In this document: positions 1-8,020 of the stretch, piece after piece | How positions within the stretch are numbered: position 1 is the first letter of the stretch | Layout of the letters: each line of letters begins with the position of its first letter | Assembly (NCBI RefSeq): GCF_000972495.1 | Contig: NZ_LATM01000010.1 | Location: 62,001-126,000, forward strand | Source of the DNA: Hymenobacter terrenus | GTDB taxonomy: Bacteria > Bacteroidota > Bacteroidia > Cytophagales > Hymenobacteraceae | Direction of reading: 5' to 3' | Length of the DNA stretch: 64,000 bases | Notes under the pieces: generated by a model | Databases searched by the model: none | The model's input: the letters and a program-made list of their open reading frames with translations, nothing else | What the model was told of the DNA's origin: nothing | Program-made: the position numbers and the translations under genes

Positions 1-233
1 GGGGTGGTCGTGACGTTGAACAGCGTATTGAGGGCCCGCTCGAAGCGTGCTACCTGGGCGTTGTACCGGGCCCGGCGCTCCAGGTCGGGGTATACCGTAT
101 TGGTGCGCTGGTCACGCCAGAACTGGAGCGGAGCCAACAACGAGCTCAGGAAGCTGATGAGCCGGTCGCCTCTGAGTAACGGGGAGAGGTAGAGACGAGC
201 GTATTGGGCGATGGCGAAAAGCTGGATATTCAC
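1..233 (-). CDS. Prophage tail structural protein, partial (C-terminus beyond the left edge)
   Basis: The minus strand is open from a GTG at 233 to the window edge, giving about 77 residues. The N-terminus has a run of leucines and aromatic residues followed by a PLLRGDR motif, then LLAPLQFWRDQR and a segment ending ALNTLF. This arrangement resembles a family of tail/baseplate proteins in Bacteroidota phages, in which short hydrophobic helices are followed by a conserved segment before an LND/LNT motif. It starts 4 nt after the stop of the baseplate J-like gene, so it belongs to the same transcript. The family assignment is from memory of related phages and is moderate; that the frame is coding is more secure. 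Confidence 0.55.
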   Translation of the reverse strand, partial: MNIQLFAIAQYARLYLSPLLRGDRLISFLSSLLAPLQFWRDQRTNTVYPDLERRARYNAQVARFERALNTLFNVTTT

Positions 234-236
234 GAC

Positions 237-1067
237 TTAGGCGGGGATGAGGGTGATGGTATCCTCCAGGCTGTAACCGGCCGCGGTCTCGGCGACGAGG
301 TAACCGGACTGGGCATTGTAGGTGCGCACGATGGGGGTGAGCGTAGGGTCATCGACGGCAGTGGTGTAGACTCTCGCGGTCACATCCCCGAGTACCACAT
401 CGGAGACCCCTTTGACGGCCTGGATGGCGTCTTCGAGCTTGCTGAGTACCAGGTTACCATCAAAAGTGATGGTGGCATAGTAGTCCTCAATGGCTTGTTT
501 CACCGCTGCTTCTACCTCATCAGCCACGAACTGGGCGTCATAGAAGACCTGCACGGGGGTTACGACTGGATCGCCGGGTAATGAGACCACCACCAGATGG
601 ATACCGGCGAACTTGATGCGCTCCAGGTAGGACTTCAGTGCCAGGCGCTCGGCGGGGGTGAGCGCCGCGAGGTTACCGGTTACACCTTTGGCCACTTTGA
701 TGAGGACCTCCCTGGTGTCATCTAGCTCCTGTACTGAAACCCGGCTGACGATATTTTTACTGGTATCCACAACTGGATACGAGAACGTTAGATCGCTGTT
801 GAGCCGGATGGTGTCGCCGTACTGCCATTTCAATACCTGGCGCTGAAGCCACGCGGGCGTGCCAGGGACGGCTTCGTCCGCGATGGTGTTCATCCGCGCC
901 TCCTGGGCATCCTGCAGCTGCTCATTGAGCTGCAGGACACTGGCAATAGCATCCCGGAATTGGCCCCAGATGCTCGTCTGGGAGGTGCTCGTCAGGTTCG
1001 TCAGGACCGGACTGGCCTGAATGTTCTCGGTGATTTGCTGCTGGATTTCAAGGAAGGTGCGGGCCAT
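237..1067 (-). CDS. Baseplate J-like phage protein
   Basis: A 276-residue protein. The N-terminal helix (residues 1-75) is followed by mixed alpha/beta sequence. The C-terminal half carries a strand IHLVVVSLPGDPV near 155, a helix AVKQAIEDYYA and the pattern LVLSKLEDAIQAVKGVSDV, as in gpJ-type baseplate proteins that join the tail tube to the tail fibres. It starts at an ATG preceded by one of the five SD leader repeats of this prophage. Downstream is a further tail gene (stop-to-start gap 3 nt). The J-like call is inference from these motifs and the tail context. Confidence 0.6.
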   Translation of the reverse strand: MARTFLEIQQQITENIQASPVLTNLTSTSQTSIWGQFRDAIASVLQLNEQLQDAQEARMNTIADEAVPGTPAWLQRQVLKWQYGDTIRLNSDLTFSYPVVDTSKNIVSRVSVQELDDTREVLIKVAKGVTGNLAALTPAERLALKSYLERIKFAGIHLVVVSLPGDPVVTPVQVFYDAQFVADEVEAAVKQAIEDYYATITFDGNLVLSKLEDAIQAVKGVSDVVLGDVTARVYTTAVDDPTLTPIVRTYNAQSGYLVAETAAGYSLEDTITLIPA

Positions 1068-1075
1068 CGTGAGGT

Positions 1076-1112
1076 GTTTCCTCCTTGAATCTTCATGGCC
1101 TGGATGGCTTCG
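1076..1112 (-). promoter_or_regulatory. SD leader repeat, copy 1 (upstream of the baseplate J-like gene)
   Basis: On the minus strand this reads GATTCAAGGAGGAAAC, containing a perfect anti-SD match (AAGGAGG). It is followed by ACCTC, which can pair with GAGG to make a 4-bp stem and AAACA loop just before the ATG at 1067. The 21 nt on its 5' side match copy 4 closely (CGAAGCCATC...GGCCATGA). Confidence 0.7.
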
Positions 1113-1673
1113 TTAGGCGGGGATGTCACCCTCGTCCATGGTCATGACGGTTCCAACCGGGAATACGTAGCCACGATTGTCGCCGCTGCGAATAACCTGG
1201 TCCTCTACGTCCAGGTCGAAACCAATCTGGTAGGCACCCAGCCGGGCCACCTGCTCATCAAGCGGCTCCACGTACTCGCGGAATAGCGTGGTGTAGCTGA
1301 TCTGGTAGTCGTACAGGTTGTCGTGGTCCAGGTCCAACAGCTCACTGGTACGGATAAAAGGGGTACAGTTACCGCTTGCAGTAAACTGGTACAGGTAGCG
1401 GTTTACCTGGTTTTTCAACGTGTAGATGTCCAGCTCAGTACCTTGAAAAGGGCTCTCGTTTACAACGTGCACGGTGAGCGTGAGGGTGACCTCTTGGTTA
1501 CCACCTGAGAGGTCCACGTAGCGGACATTCGTTGGTTCGATGAAGCAAACGGGATACAGAAACTGTTGCTCCTCGTTGAGGCGCCGCAGCTGGTTGTTCC
1601 AGATACGTGTAGTATCCCGCAGATCGGGGACCTGGTCGAGCCGAGCGAGTACTAATTGGAGGAATTCATCCAT
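1113..1673 (-). CDS. Phage tail-terminator-like structural protein
   Basis: 186 residues, no signal peptide or membrane segment. An N-terminal helix (DEFLQLVLARLDQ) precedes beta-rich sequence, including VTLTLTVHVV near residue 62. This layout (short helix, then a compact alpha/beta fold, lying directly after the virion-morphogenesis gene) is that of tail completion/terminator proteins in Mu-like and Bacteroidota phages. I recognise no named family, so the role rests on gene order. The ATG at 1673 lies 2 nt from the stop of the upstream gene, consistent with translational coupling. Confidence 0.45.
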   Translation of the reverse strand: MDEFLQLVLARLDQVPDLRDTTRIWNNQLRRLNEEQQFLYPVCFIEPTNVRYVDLSGGNQEVTLTLTVHVVNESPFQGTELDIYTLKNQVNRYLYQFTASGNCTPFIRTSELLDLDHDNLYDYQISYTTLFREYVEPLDEQVARLGAYQIGFDLDVEDQVIRSGDNRGYVFPVGTVMTMDEGDIPA

Positions 1674-1675
1674 GG

Positions 1676-2077
1676 TTATCGAAACAGGCCTTTGAGGGCG
1701 GTGGTAATCTGACTAGTGAGCTGCTTCTCCAGTCCCTTGGAAGCGTAGAGTACCGGACGTTTGGGTAGGTGCTTGGTGCCTTCGTTTTGATATTGGGCGT
1801 AGGGCACGTCGTTGGTGATGGTGAAGCCTTTACTACCCTGGCTTTTGAGCTGGAATCCGGCGCGCAGGTGGCCTGTTTTGTTGAGCAGCTTATGGTTTAC
1901 CTGGTACTTGCGTTGCTTCCAGGGCACGAAGCGCTCGCCTTCCATGCTGCCCTGACGGTCGAAATTGTCGAGGAAGAACTTGAGGCTCTGGCGGCCAGCA
2001 GTGGCCATGAGGGCGGGGAGTAAATCCCCCACCCGGGCCATCGCATTGAGCTTACTTGCGAACTGGTTCGGGTCCAT
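1676..2077 (-). CDS. Phage virion morphogenesis protein (gpG / Phage_tail_S type)
   Basis: 133 residues matching the usual size of the phage virion morphogenesis family, which acts in tail completion. Characteristic elements are FLDNFDRQGS near 36-45, a W-K tract (FVPWKQRK), the LLNKTGHLRAGF segment near 65-76 and the YAQYQNEGTKHLPKRP block near 92-107, which is a hallmark of the family. The start overlaps the 3' end of the portal gene by 26 nt in another frame, a normal phage operon arrangement. Confidence 0.8.
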   Translation of the reverse strand: MDPNQFASKLNAMARVGDLLPALMATAGRQSLKFFLDNFDRQGSMEGERFVPWKQRKYQVNHKLLNKTGHLRAGFQLKSQGSKGFTITNDVPYAQYQNEGTKHLPKRPVLYASKGLEKQLTSQITTALKGLFR

Positions 2078-3314
2078 CTTTCGTTGGTTTCTGGTCGTCC
2101 GTCTCGGGAGCCTCGGGGGCCGGAGCTATCACCTTTTCGACCTCTTCCACGGGGATACCAAATTTGTCTGACACCCAGGCGGCCGGCACCTTGTACCCGG
2201 CGGCCACCAGCTTGATGGTCTGCTCAAAGAGAGCACTCAAATTGGGCTCCTGGTAGAACTCGAAGCGGAGGCCCGCCAATGGGAGCCCCAAGTCGATGAG
2301 GTGGGGCAGCAGCTGGTCGTTGACGTAATAGGTGAGCCAGCGCAGGTCGTACTGTAGTATTTCGTCCGTAAGGCGCTCGTGCACTTCTCCCTGTGACCGC
2401 GAGCTACCGTTATCCGACATCATCGTCTGACCCCATACGAGCTTGGAAATCTGCGCGTCAATGTAGCTGATGAGGGCCAGGTGAGGGCCTTGCGGTCCAC
2501 CGCCCGTACTGGCCGCCGATACGAATGCTACTTCGTCGTCCTTGTCCATCACCCCGAAGCCGGCGGAACCCATTTCCGCGAGCATTTTGAACATCGCTTT
2601 CGCGCGCTCCTCGTCCGCCATGTTGGTCTTACCAAGCCGGAGCGGCATCCCAAACAGTTCCACGTACTGAGCCCAGGCACTGAGGGCGAACTGTTTGAAA
2701 AGTACCAACGGGGCCACCTTGGCGAACAGGCCCAGATCCATGATCTTGCCGGCGCCGACGGCCCAGGGGTTGGCCAGGTAGTCAATGCCAGTCACTGCGC
2801 CCGGGAAGGGCACCACGATGCCCAAATCGGGCTTGACGAATTCTCTTGGTACCAGGCTCACACCACTAATGGAACCCGTCTCGGTAATGCCTTCCAACTG
2901 AATGAGTGAGTACCCATACAGCGTCGCATCGAACATCAAATCAAGTGTCTGCTGAAACCAGGCCCCTTGCAGTAGCTGCGTCTTTTCAGTTGCTTCCTCC
3001 CCCGCGGCGTTCACCAGGCGGAACGAGGTTCCAGTGGCTTTCATGCGTCGCGAACTGGCCACGCTTGACAAGTGTGCATCGGTCTCGATGTTCTTGTACA
3101 TCCTGTACAGCTGCTGGCGATTCGGCATCACGATGCTTTCCGCCTGGTTCATAGCCTGACGCCATTCCATAATGGTCTGGTTCGAGCGCTGATAGTTCTG
3201 CGCGAAGAATTGCTTCGTGAGACGCTCTGTCTCGGAAGGTGCTTTTATCTTGGTGACCAGGCGGTTGACGTAGTCCCGGGCCCCGGCGCTGAAGGTGCTG
3301 ATGAAGGTGGCCAT
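2052..3314 (-). CDS. Phage portal protein, Mu gp29-like (DUF935)
   Basis: 420 residues, close to the family norm for DUF935/Mu gp29 portal proteins, which form the dodecameric DNA channel at one capsid vertex. Supporting segments are QAMNQAESIVMPNRQQLYRMYKN near 50-75, DAHLSSVASSRR (the typical D-x-H-L-x-S-x-x-x-x-R stretch) near 80, LVPREFVKPD near 170 and LVWGQTMMSD near 300. The C-terminal 30 residues are acidic and proline-rich. No SD precedes the ATG at 3314. It lies 4 nt after the DUF1320 gene, an order also seen in Mu-like elements of Bacteroidota. Confidence 0.85.
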   Translation of the reverse strand: MATFISTFSAGARDYVNRLVTKIKAPSETERLTKQFFAQNYQRSNQTIMEWRQAMNQAESIVMPNRQQLYRMYKNIETDAHLSSVASSRRMKATGTSFRLVNAAGEEATEKTQLLQGAWFQQTLDLMFDATLYGYSLIQLEGITETGSISGVSLVPREFVKPDLGIVVPFPGAVTGIDYLANPWAVGAGKIMDLGLFAKVAPLVLFKQFALSAWAQYVELFGMPLRLGKTNMADEERAKAMFKMLAEMGSAGFGVMDKDDEVAFVSAASTGGGPQGPHLALISYIDAQISKLVWGQTMMSDNGSSRSQGEVHERLTDEILQYDLRWLTYYVNDQLLPHLIDLGLPLAGLRFEFYQEPNLSALFEQTIKLVAAGYKVPAAWVSDKFGIPVEEVEKVIAPAPEAPETDDQKPTKDGPEPVRK

Positions 3315-3317
3315 GGA

Positions 3318-3728
3318 TTAGTATTGAAAACGTTTATTGCTGCCGTACAGCAGGTAAGTAGATTGACCTTCGACTGATTTTACCGGGAGTGCTAGGAACC
3401 GAGTACCCTTGCTGGCTCCCCGGAACAGGTCCACCGCTTCGGTATATCGGTCCCGGCGCAAATCCGGAATGTTGCGGGGGCTGATGGTGGCGTAGAGGTG
3501 ATATAGCGCCAGGTCGACGGTGCGCAGAACCAGGATGTCGTTGCGGTCCTCGCCGGTGGTGGCAAAGGCCTGTTCCAGGTCGTAGCGTCCAGTGAGATAG
3601 CTTACTACTTCGTCGACAGCACTGGCCACGGCTTTGTCCAGGACCCCAGCGGGCTGCACGCTTAATAGTTTGGCCAGCTGGTCGGAGGCGATGACGGTAT
3701 CGAAATCGGATTGCGTGAGGAAGTACAT
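3318..3728 (-). CDS. Phage DUF1320 protein (Mu gp36-like)
   Basis: 136 residues when started at the ATG at 3728. The frame is open further upstream, but that extension only translates the repeated SD leader, so the internal start is preferred. The protein begins MYFLTQSDFDTVI, then has AVDEVVSYLTGRYD and a helix around VDLALYHLYATISPRNIPDLRRDRY, all typical of DUF1320. These proteins are thought to act in head-tail joining. It is preceded by SD leader copy 2. The CBASS-type genes lie head-to-head with it to the right. Confidence 0.75.
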   Translation of the reverse strand: MYFLTQSDFDTVIASDQLAKLLSVQPAGVLDKAVASAVDEVVSYLTGRYDLEQAFATTGEDRNDILVLRTVDLALYHLYATISPRNIPDLRRDRYTEAVDLFRGASKGTRFLALPVKSVEGQSTYLLYGSNKRFQY

Positions 3729-3736
3729 GCGAGCGG

Positions 3737-3774
3737 GTTTCCTCCTTGAATCCGTCAACCTCATTTTGGCTTCA
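3737..3774 (-). promoter_or_regulatory. SD leader repeat, copy 2 (upstream of DUF1320)
   Basis: The minus strand reads GATTCAAGGAGGAAAC, with 8 nt between the end of GGAGGAAAC and the ATG at 3728. Unlike the other copies it has no good complement to GGAGG before the start codon (only GAG/CTC). A GAAGCC and an ATGAGG on the 5' side match the flanks of copies 1 and 4. Confidence 0.65.
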
Positions 3775-3958
3775 TGACCCACGCCCGTCTGCACGCCGGT
3801 GGGGAGTTTGGGTCTATATAGACTTTCAGAAAAATCTCCACCAAAAGGCCCTCAAATGCGCGCTTTTGGAGCCTTTGACATGGGTAGGAAAGTCATTCAA
3901 AAAACAGTAGCTTTACGAATGCTTCACAAAGGCTTTACAAAAGCATGATTTTCAGGTT

Positions 3959-4879
3959 ATGGCTCACTTGATGAACACTATTCCGGAGTCTCAGGTAGAG
4001 CGGAAGCAATTAGAAAGGCTTGCAGCGCAGAGAGAATTATATTCAGCTGCTAAAGTCTGGTATGGCTGGCAATTACTTATCACTACAGCTATACCTATAA
4101 TTCTTGCACTGATAGCGCTTATTAAAGAAGAATTTTCTACTATTTCAGCAGTTTTTGGCGCAGCTTCGCTTTTTGTCGATGCTTACCTTGTTGATAGGAA
4201 TATTAAAAGCCGTAAGGAAAGAGCAGTAAAGATTCAAGAGCTTTTCGATTGTGATATTTTGCAGCTTCCTTCTTCACCATTGAAAGTAGCAGATGACATA
4301 AAGGTGGAAGAAGTTCTGCGACATTATAAAGCCCATGCTAAAATTCCAACCAATATTGAGAAGATAGTAGGATGGTATTCAAAGGAAGTAGGCGAGGTAC
4401 CCATACACATTGCTCGTATTATTTGCCAACGAACCAACTGCTGGTGGGATGCAACGCTTAGAAAGAGATTCGCCCATTTTTTGAAGTACAGTAGTGTCGT
4501 TGCACTAATTATTGTACTGTCAGTAGGATGCTATAGAGAAATGGATATTACCTCTATTCTACTTATAATTGCCGGACTAACACCATTTTTTCAATACTGT
4601 ATCAAGCAACACAACGATAATGTCGACGCTATAAAAAGGCTCGATGAGTTGTACTATTTTGCTGCTCAACTGTGGAATAGAGCAGTCCATGATTGTGGGG
4701 CAGAGGAGATATTAACCCTCGAATCACGAAGGCTTCAAGATGAAATTTTTAATTATCGTACTAATAATCCTTTAATTCTAGATTGGCTGTATAATAAGTT
4801 CAGAGACGAAGACGAAGCTACAATGAATGCATCTGCTAGATTATTAGTTGATGAGGCACTTGCGAGCAATTGCTTATAG
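3959..4879 (+). CDS. S-4TM family putative pore-forming effector (CBASS-type)
   Basis: 306 residues; an in-frame ATG at 3971 (MNTIPESQ) is an equally good start. The motif LAAQRELYSAAK near 21-32 is typical of the SMODS-associated 4TM (S-4TM) family. Four hydrophobic segments are visible at about 37-56, 59-79, 175-191 and 196-214, with a charged cytoplasmic stretch between pairs. In CBASS systems such proteins are membrane effectors opened by the cyclic nucleotide made by the partner CD-NTase; here that role is inferred from the family and the adjacent gene. The gene is on the plus strand, against the phage genes, and clearly richer in A+T than its neighbours, which suggests acquired cargo. 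No Shine-Dalgarno or consensus promoter was recognised. Confidence 0.8.
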   Translation: MAHLMNTIPESQVERKQLERLAAQRELYSAAKVWYGWQLLITTAIPIILALIALIKEEFSTISAVFGAASLFVDAYLVDRNIKSRKERAVKIQELFDCDILQLPSSPLKVADDIKVEEVLRHYKAHAKIPTNIEKIVGWYSKEVGEVPIHIARIICQRTNCWWDATLRKRFAHFLKYSSVVALIIVLSVGCYREMDITSILLIIAGLTPFFQYCIKQHNDNVDAIKRLDELYYFAAQLWNRAVHDCGAEEILTLESRRLQDEIFNYRTNNPLILDWLYNKFRDEDEATMNASARLLVDEALASNCL

Positions 4880-4926
4880 ATATACGTTAATATGTTTTTT
4901 TATAATCATCAAACAATAAAATTTGT

Positions 4927-5910
4927 ATGGCTGAGGGAGTTACTAGTGCATTTTCGATTTTCAATGCAGATGAAGTTAATCTAATTTCTGAGCGTACCAA
5001 AGTGGGACGTAGCAGTAGGGACTGGTTAATGCGGCAATTGGAAGGATTTCCTTCTAAAGAGGAGTCTTTTCCCCGCCTATATGACGGAATGCATATCCGT
5101 TACGGCTCTTTTGCAAGAAATACGAAGATTAGGCCTTTAGATGACATCGACCTAATTATCACTTTTGCAGCAGATGGGACTTCTTATAGTTCTATTGGGT
5201 ATGGAAACACCTATGTTTTATCTGTTCCACAATCAGCAACAAATCTGCGAAAGCTCTGTAATGAGTATGACCAATTAAATTCTATTAAAGTTGTCAATAA
5301 GATAGTTAAAGCCTTGAGTAATATCGAGCATTATAAGTCTGCTGATATCCACAGAAAGCAGGAAGCAGCGACTTTACAACTTTCATCATATGAGTGGAAC
5401 TTCGATATTGTACCTGCGCTCTATACAGACACAGGACACTATCTCATTCCTGATGGAAATGGTAACTGGAAAGCTACTGATCCCCGTATTGACCAAAAAA
5501 GAACCAGAGATACGAATAGTCTGCATAATGGCAATGCTCTACAACTTATCAGAACGCTAAAATTTTGGAATGAGTATGCTCAAATGCCCACTATGGGTTC
5601 TTACCTCTTTGAAACTATACTGATAAATTATCTTAACACTCGTCAGCCTATTACATCTTTTTCGACTTATGAACTTTGGTGCTTCTGGAGTCATTTAAAA
5701 ACAGCGGTTTATAACTCCTGCACTGACCCTAAAGGATTTCAGGGTGAGTTGAATACTTTGTCATATGACGATAAAAATAAGATATCAGCAAAAGCGGGTG
5801 AGGCTTATGAAAAGAGTTACAATGCAATTATGCTTGCAAAGGATGAACCCGAAAAAGCAATCAATAAATGGCGTGAAATTTTCGGCGGAAATTTTCCCAA
5901 ATTCGGCTAG
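4927..5910 (+). CDS. CD-NTase-type nucleotidyltransferase (SMODS), CBASS cyclase
   Basis: 327 residues. The N-terminal RSSRDWLMRQL is followed by the polymerase-beta core: G60-S61 in IRYGSFARNT, then the acidic pair D73-I-D75 in RPLDDIDLII. A third acid, D160, sits in NFDIVPAL. The GS plus three acidic residues are what a functional nucleotidyltransferase needs, and IRPLDDIDL is characteristic of the group paired with S-4TM effectors. It would make a cyclic oligonucleotide on phage infection that activates the neighbouring membrane protein. The gap to the effector is 47 nt and AT-rich; the two genes form one unit. No HORMA, TRIP13, E1/E2 or JAB gene follows, so the layout is type I-like. The product nucleotide cannot be told from sequence. 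Confidence 0.82.
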   Translation: MAEGVTSAFSIFNADEVNLISERTKVGRSSRDWLMRQLEGFPSKEESFPRLYDGMHIRYGSFARNTKIRPLDDIDLIITFAADGTSYSSIGYGNTYVLSVPQSATNLRKLCNEYDQLNSIKVVNKIVKALSNIEHYKSADIHRKQEAATLQLSSYEWNFDIVPALYTDTGHYLIPDGNGNWKATDPRIDQKRTRDTNSLHNGNALQLIRTLKFWNEYAQMPTMGSYLFETILINYLNTRQPITSFSTYELWCFWSHLKTAVYNSCTDPKGFQGELNTLSYDDKNKISAKAGEAYEKSYNAIMLAKDEPEKAINKWREIFGGNFPKFG

Positions 5911-6031
5911 TACTTAACTTAGTTTGTTCTGTAATCTACGCTCGCGTTTACACAAAGGGCAAAATGATGGTAACCAGTCTATCTGGTTCCTAGTACCGGG
6001 CTCTGTTTTTTGTTTTCTGATAGGACCTCAA

Positions 6032-7405
6032 TTAGCGGTATTTCGAACTCAGCTGGTTTTTCCCAAACTGGTAGCTGACCTTTTTGGGTCCCCGAAGGTG
6101 TTCTCCGAACCCTAAGACAAATACCTCACAGACAACGTAGTCAAAGGCGTCCGAGGCGTGGCCGTATTTCTCGACCATAACGCCTTGGGCGTTCTTGGCT
6201 TTGCGCTTGTCTTTGCCGGTGGGGGTCTCCGGCTGGTAGGTCAAATCCTTTATCAGCACCTTGCAGCGGGGATTGATGAGAATATGGTAGCCTTGCCACC
6301 GCAGGTCGAAGATGTCGTTGATGAAGTTACCCCGCGGAATGACCGGTGGGTTTTTACTGGCCACGCGCTTGCGGGGACGGTAGTTCTTCAGCTCCGTCTC
6401 GATGATGGTGTAGTCATTGAAACCACGCTCGTTACGCGTATCTTGATGGTTGCCGTTGGCGTCGCCGGTGATAAACACACCCGCCTCGTGGTCCGGGTAG
6501 CGGGCGGCGAAGGCTTGGGACGTATACTTGGTCGAGTTCTTCGGGCTCGGCAAAGCAATCTCATCGACCACCCAAAGGGTCTTCTCGTCCTGGGGCTGAC
6601 ACACCAGGCACGTGACGTGTGGGTCCACGTTAAAGTCAAAGGTGAGCCATACCGGCAAATCCAAATTGTAGCGAGCGTGCTCAGATACGTGCTGCAGCGA
6701 GTCGAAACTCTTGTAAAACAAGCCGTCACTGGATACGCGTCCCCATTCCCCTTCCATATACACGCGGCGGTGGGCCGGCGAGTGGTTGCGCAGGGTCTCA
6801 GCATAGGCATCATCCAGAAACTTATTGTCGCGGTAGGTCGTCTCCAGCACTAACGAGTTGGGGTATTCCTGGTCGAAGAACTTGGCCTTCAACCAGCTGA
6901 GCTCGCTGGTAGGGTTAAAGGTTAGAATGAGTTGGTAGGGGAATTCGGTTTCACCGCGCATCCGCGTGTCGGCCTGTAGCCAGTCCTCCTCAGTGAACAT
7001 ATCCGCCTCTTCCATCCAAATGAGGCCCACTCCCGAGATGGATTTCAGGGTGTCCGGGTTATCCAAGCCGCGGAAGATGACCCTCGAATCGGTGCTGGTG
7101 CACTTGATTTCGAACGGTGATACCGTACTAGTGAACATCGAGGCGAAGCCCGACTCCTTAATCACCGTATTGAGTTCAGCAAAGACGGTTTCCCGGATAC
7201 GGTTTTCCATCTTGTGCATCGCCAGCACCTTAAAGTTGCGGCGCGAGGTCAACAGGAAAAAGATGTACTGCGCGATGGCTCGGGACTTTCCGGCACCGGC
7301 GCCACCTTTCAGCACCAGGTACCGGGGTAAAGCTTCTCCGCGCTGGGCAGGGGCAATGATGGCGTCGAGGTAGACGTCATTCACGATGAAGGGCGCCGCA
7401 GACAT
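6032..7405 (-). CDS. Phage terminase large subunit
   Basis: 457 residues. The ATPase half has a Walker A motif GGAGAGKS at about 34-41 and a Walker B stretch LIWMEEAD near 130, followed by LTFNPTSELSWL (coupling motif region). The nuclease half has FDFNVDPHV near 253, ITGDANGN near 312 and a late HASDAFDYVVCE, all fitting the Terminase_3 type. It packages phage DNA into proheads. The ATG overlaps the stop of the small subunit by 1 nt (TAATG), indicating coupled translation. The gene ends 121 nt from the stop of the convergent CD-NTase gene. Confidence 0.92.
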   Translation of the reverse strand: MSAAPFIVNDVYLDAIIAPAQRGEALPRYLVLKGGAGAGKSRAIAQYIFFLLTSRRNFKVLAMHKMENRIRETVFAELNTVIKESGFASMFTSTVSPFEIKCTSTDSRVIFRGLDNPDTLKSISGVGLIWMEEADMFTEEDWLQADTRMRGETEFPYQLILTFNPTSELSWLKAKFFDQEYPNSLVLETTYRDNKFLDDAYAETLRNHSPAHRRVYMEGEWGRVSSDGLFYKSFDSLQHVSEHARYNLDLPVWLTFDFNVDPHVTCLVCQPQDEKTLWVVDEIALPSPKNSTKYTSQAFAARYPDHEAGVFITGDANGNHQDTRNERGFNDYTIIETELKNYRPRKRVASKNPPVIPRGNFINDIFDLRWQGYHILINPRCKVLIKDLTYQPETPTGKDKRKAKNAQGVMVEKYGHASDAFDYVVCEVFVLGFGEHLRGPKKVSYQFGKNQLSSKYR

Positions 7406-7908
7406 TATTTCACATCTGAGGCACGCTGAAACACAGGCAGCGCGATGGGCGGTGGAAGCTGCTCAGGTTCAGGTACAAGTTCGGGTGACGACGCACGGAG
7501 CAGCACGTCGGCGGCGCGTTCAATCTGGAGCAACTGGTAGTCCTGCAGCGTGGCGGGAACTTCGAGAATTGTGGAAGTTTCGGCAATTGTGGGAGCGTCG
7601 ATAACTTCCGCATCCTGAACTGGCGTCTCGACGTGAGCATACCGCTCGGAAGCCCGCACGATTTCCCATTTCGGCGTCTCAATGGCCCCCACTTCGAGCT
7701 CCTGCTTTTTCGGGATAATCATATCCATCAGCTTGAGCTTCGCCACTACCCGGTCGCGCGGGGGAAGGGCCTGCAACTCACCGATGAACTGGTCGAAATC
7801 GTCCATCAGGAAATCTGTCAGCTTGGTGACATATTCTTTCGTCACCCGGTGGCGGACGCCGTTGCGGTTGCCGGGTTTCAGGTTAGCTAAGGATTCGGCG
7901 GAGACCAT
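7405..7908 (-). CDS. Phage terminase small subunit
   Basis: 167 residues from the ATG at 7908; the longer open frame only translates the SD leader repeat. The N-terminal region NLKPGNRNGVRHRVTKEYVTKL and the helix FDQFIGELQALPPRDRV followed by KLMDMIIPKKQ are typical of the DNA-recognition subunit of terminases in Bacteroidota prophages. The C-terminal third is proline- and glutamine-rich, low in complexity. It is the first gene of a new transcript: a terminator (7985-8011) lies upstream, then a repeated promoter-like motif (7955-7968), then SD leader copy 3. Confidence 0.75.
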   Translation of the reverse strand: MVSAESLANLKPGNRNGVRHRVTKEYVTKLTDFLMDDFDQFIGELQALPPRDRVVAKLKLMDMIIPKKQELEVGAIETPKWEIVRASERYAHVETPVQDAEVIDAPTIAETSTILEVPATLQDYQLLQIERAADVLLRASSPELVPEPEQLPPPIALPVFQRASDVK

Positions 7909-7917
7909 ACAGGAGGG

Positions 7918-7934
7918 GTTTCCTCCTTGAATCC
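7918..7934 (-). promoter_or_regulatory. SD leader repeat, copy 3, with SD-sequestering hairpin (terminase small subunit)
   Basis: The minus strand reads GATTCAAGGAGGAAAC then CCCTCCTGT and the ATG at 7908. AGGAGG can pair with CCTCCT, a 6-bp stem with a 5-nt AAACC loop, leaving only GT before the start codon. In that fold the whole SD is buried. Confidence 0.7.
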
Positions 7935-7954
7935 GGCACGACAAAAAGGGGTAA

Positions 7955-7968
7955 TTTCAAGTAATCTG
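7955..7968 (-). promoter_or_regulatory. Repeated promoter-like motif, copy 1
   Basis: The minus strand carries CAGATTACTTGAAA between the upstream terminator and the terminase start. The same 14 nt recur at 11962-11975 upstream of the DUF5675 gene. It does not fit the host TTTG/TAnnTTTG consensus, so it may be a phage-specific control element. Confidence 0.4.
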
Positions 7969-7984
7969 ATTAGGACCAGACACG

Positions 7985-8011
7985 AAAAAGGCCCACCGGT
8001 GAGGGTGGGCC
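7985..8011 (-). terminator. Intrinsic terminator of the sigma-like gene
   Basis: Perfect 8-bp stem GGCCCACC/GGTGGGCC with a 6-nt loop, followed on the minus strand by TTTTT. It lies 10 nt after the stop of the 8021-8731 gene. Confidence 0.8.
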
Positions 8012-8020
8012 TGATCGGGA

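Noticed and set aside
4-192. Plus-strand open frame at the left edge
   Set aside because: It lies opposite the GTG-started phage gene at 1-233 and has no conserved features.
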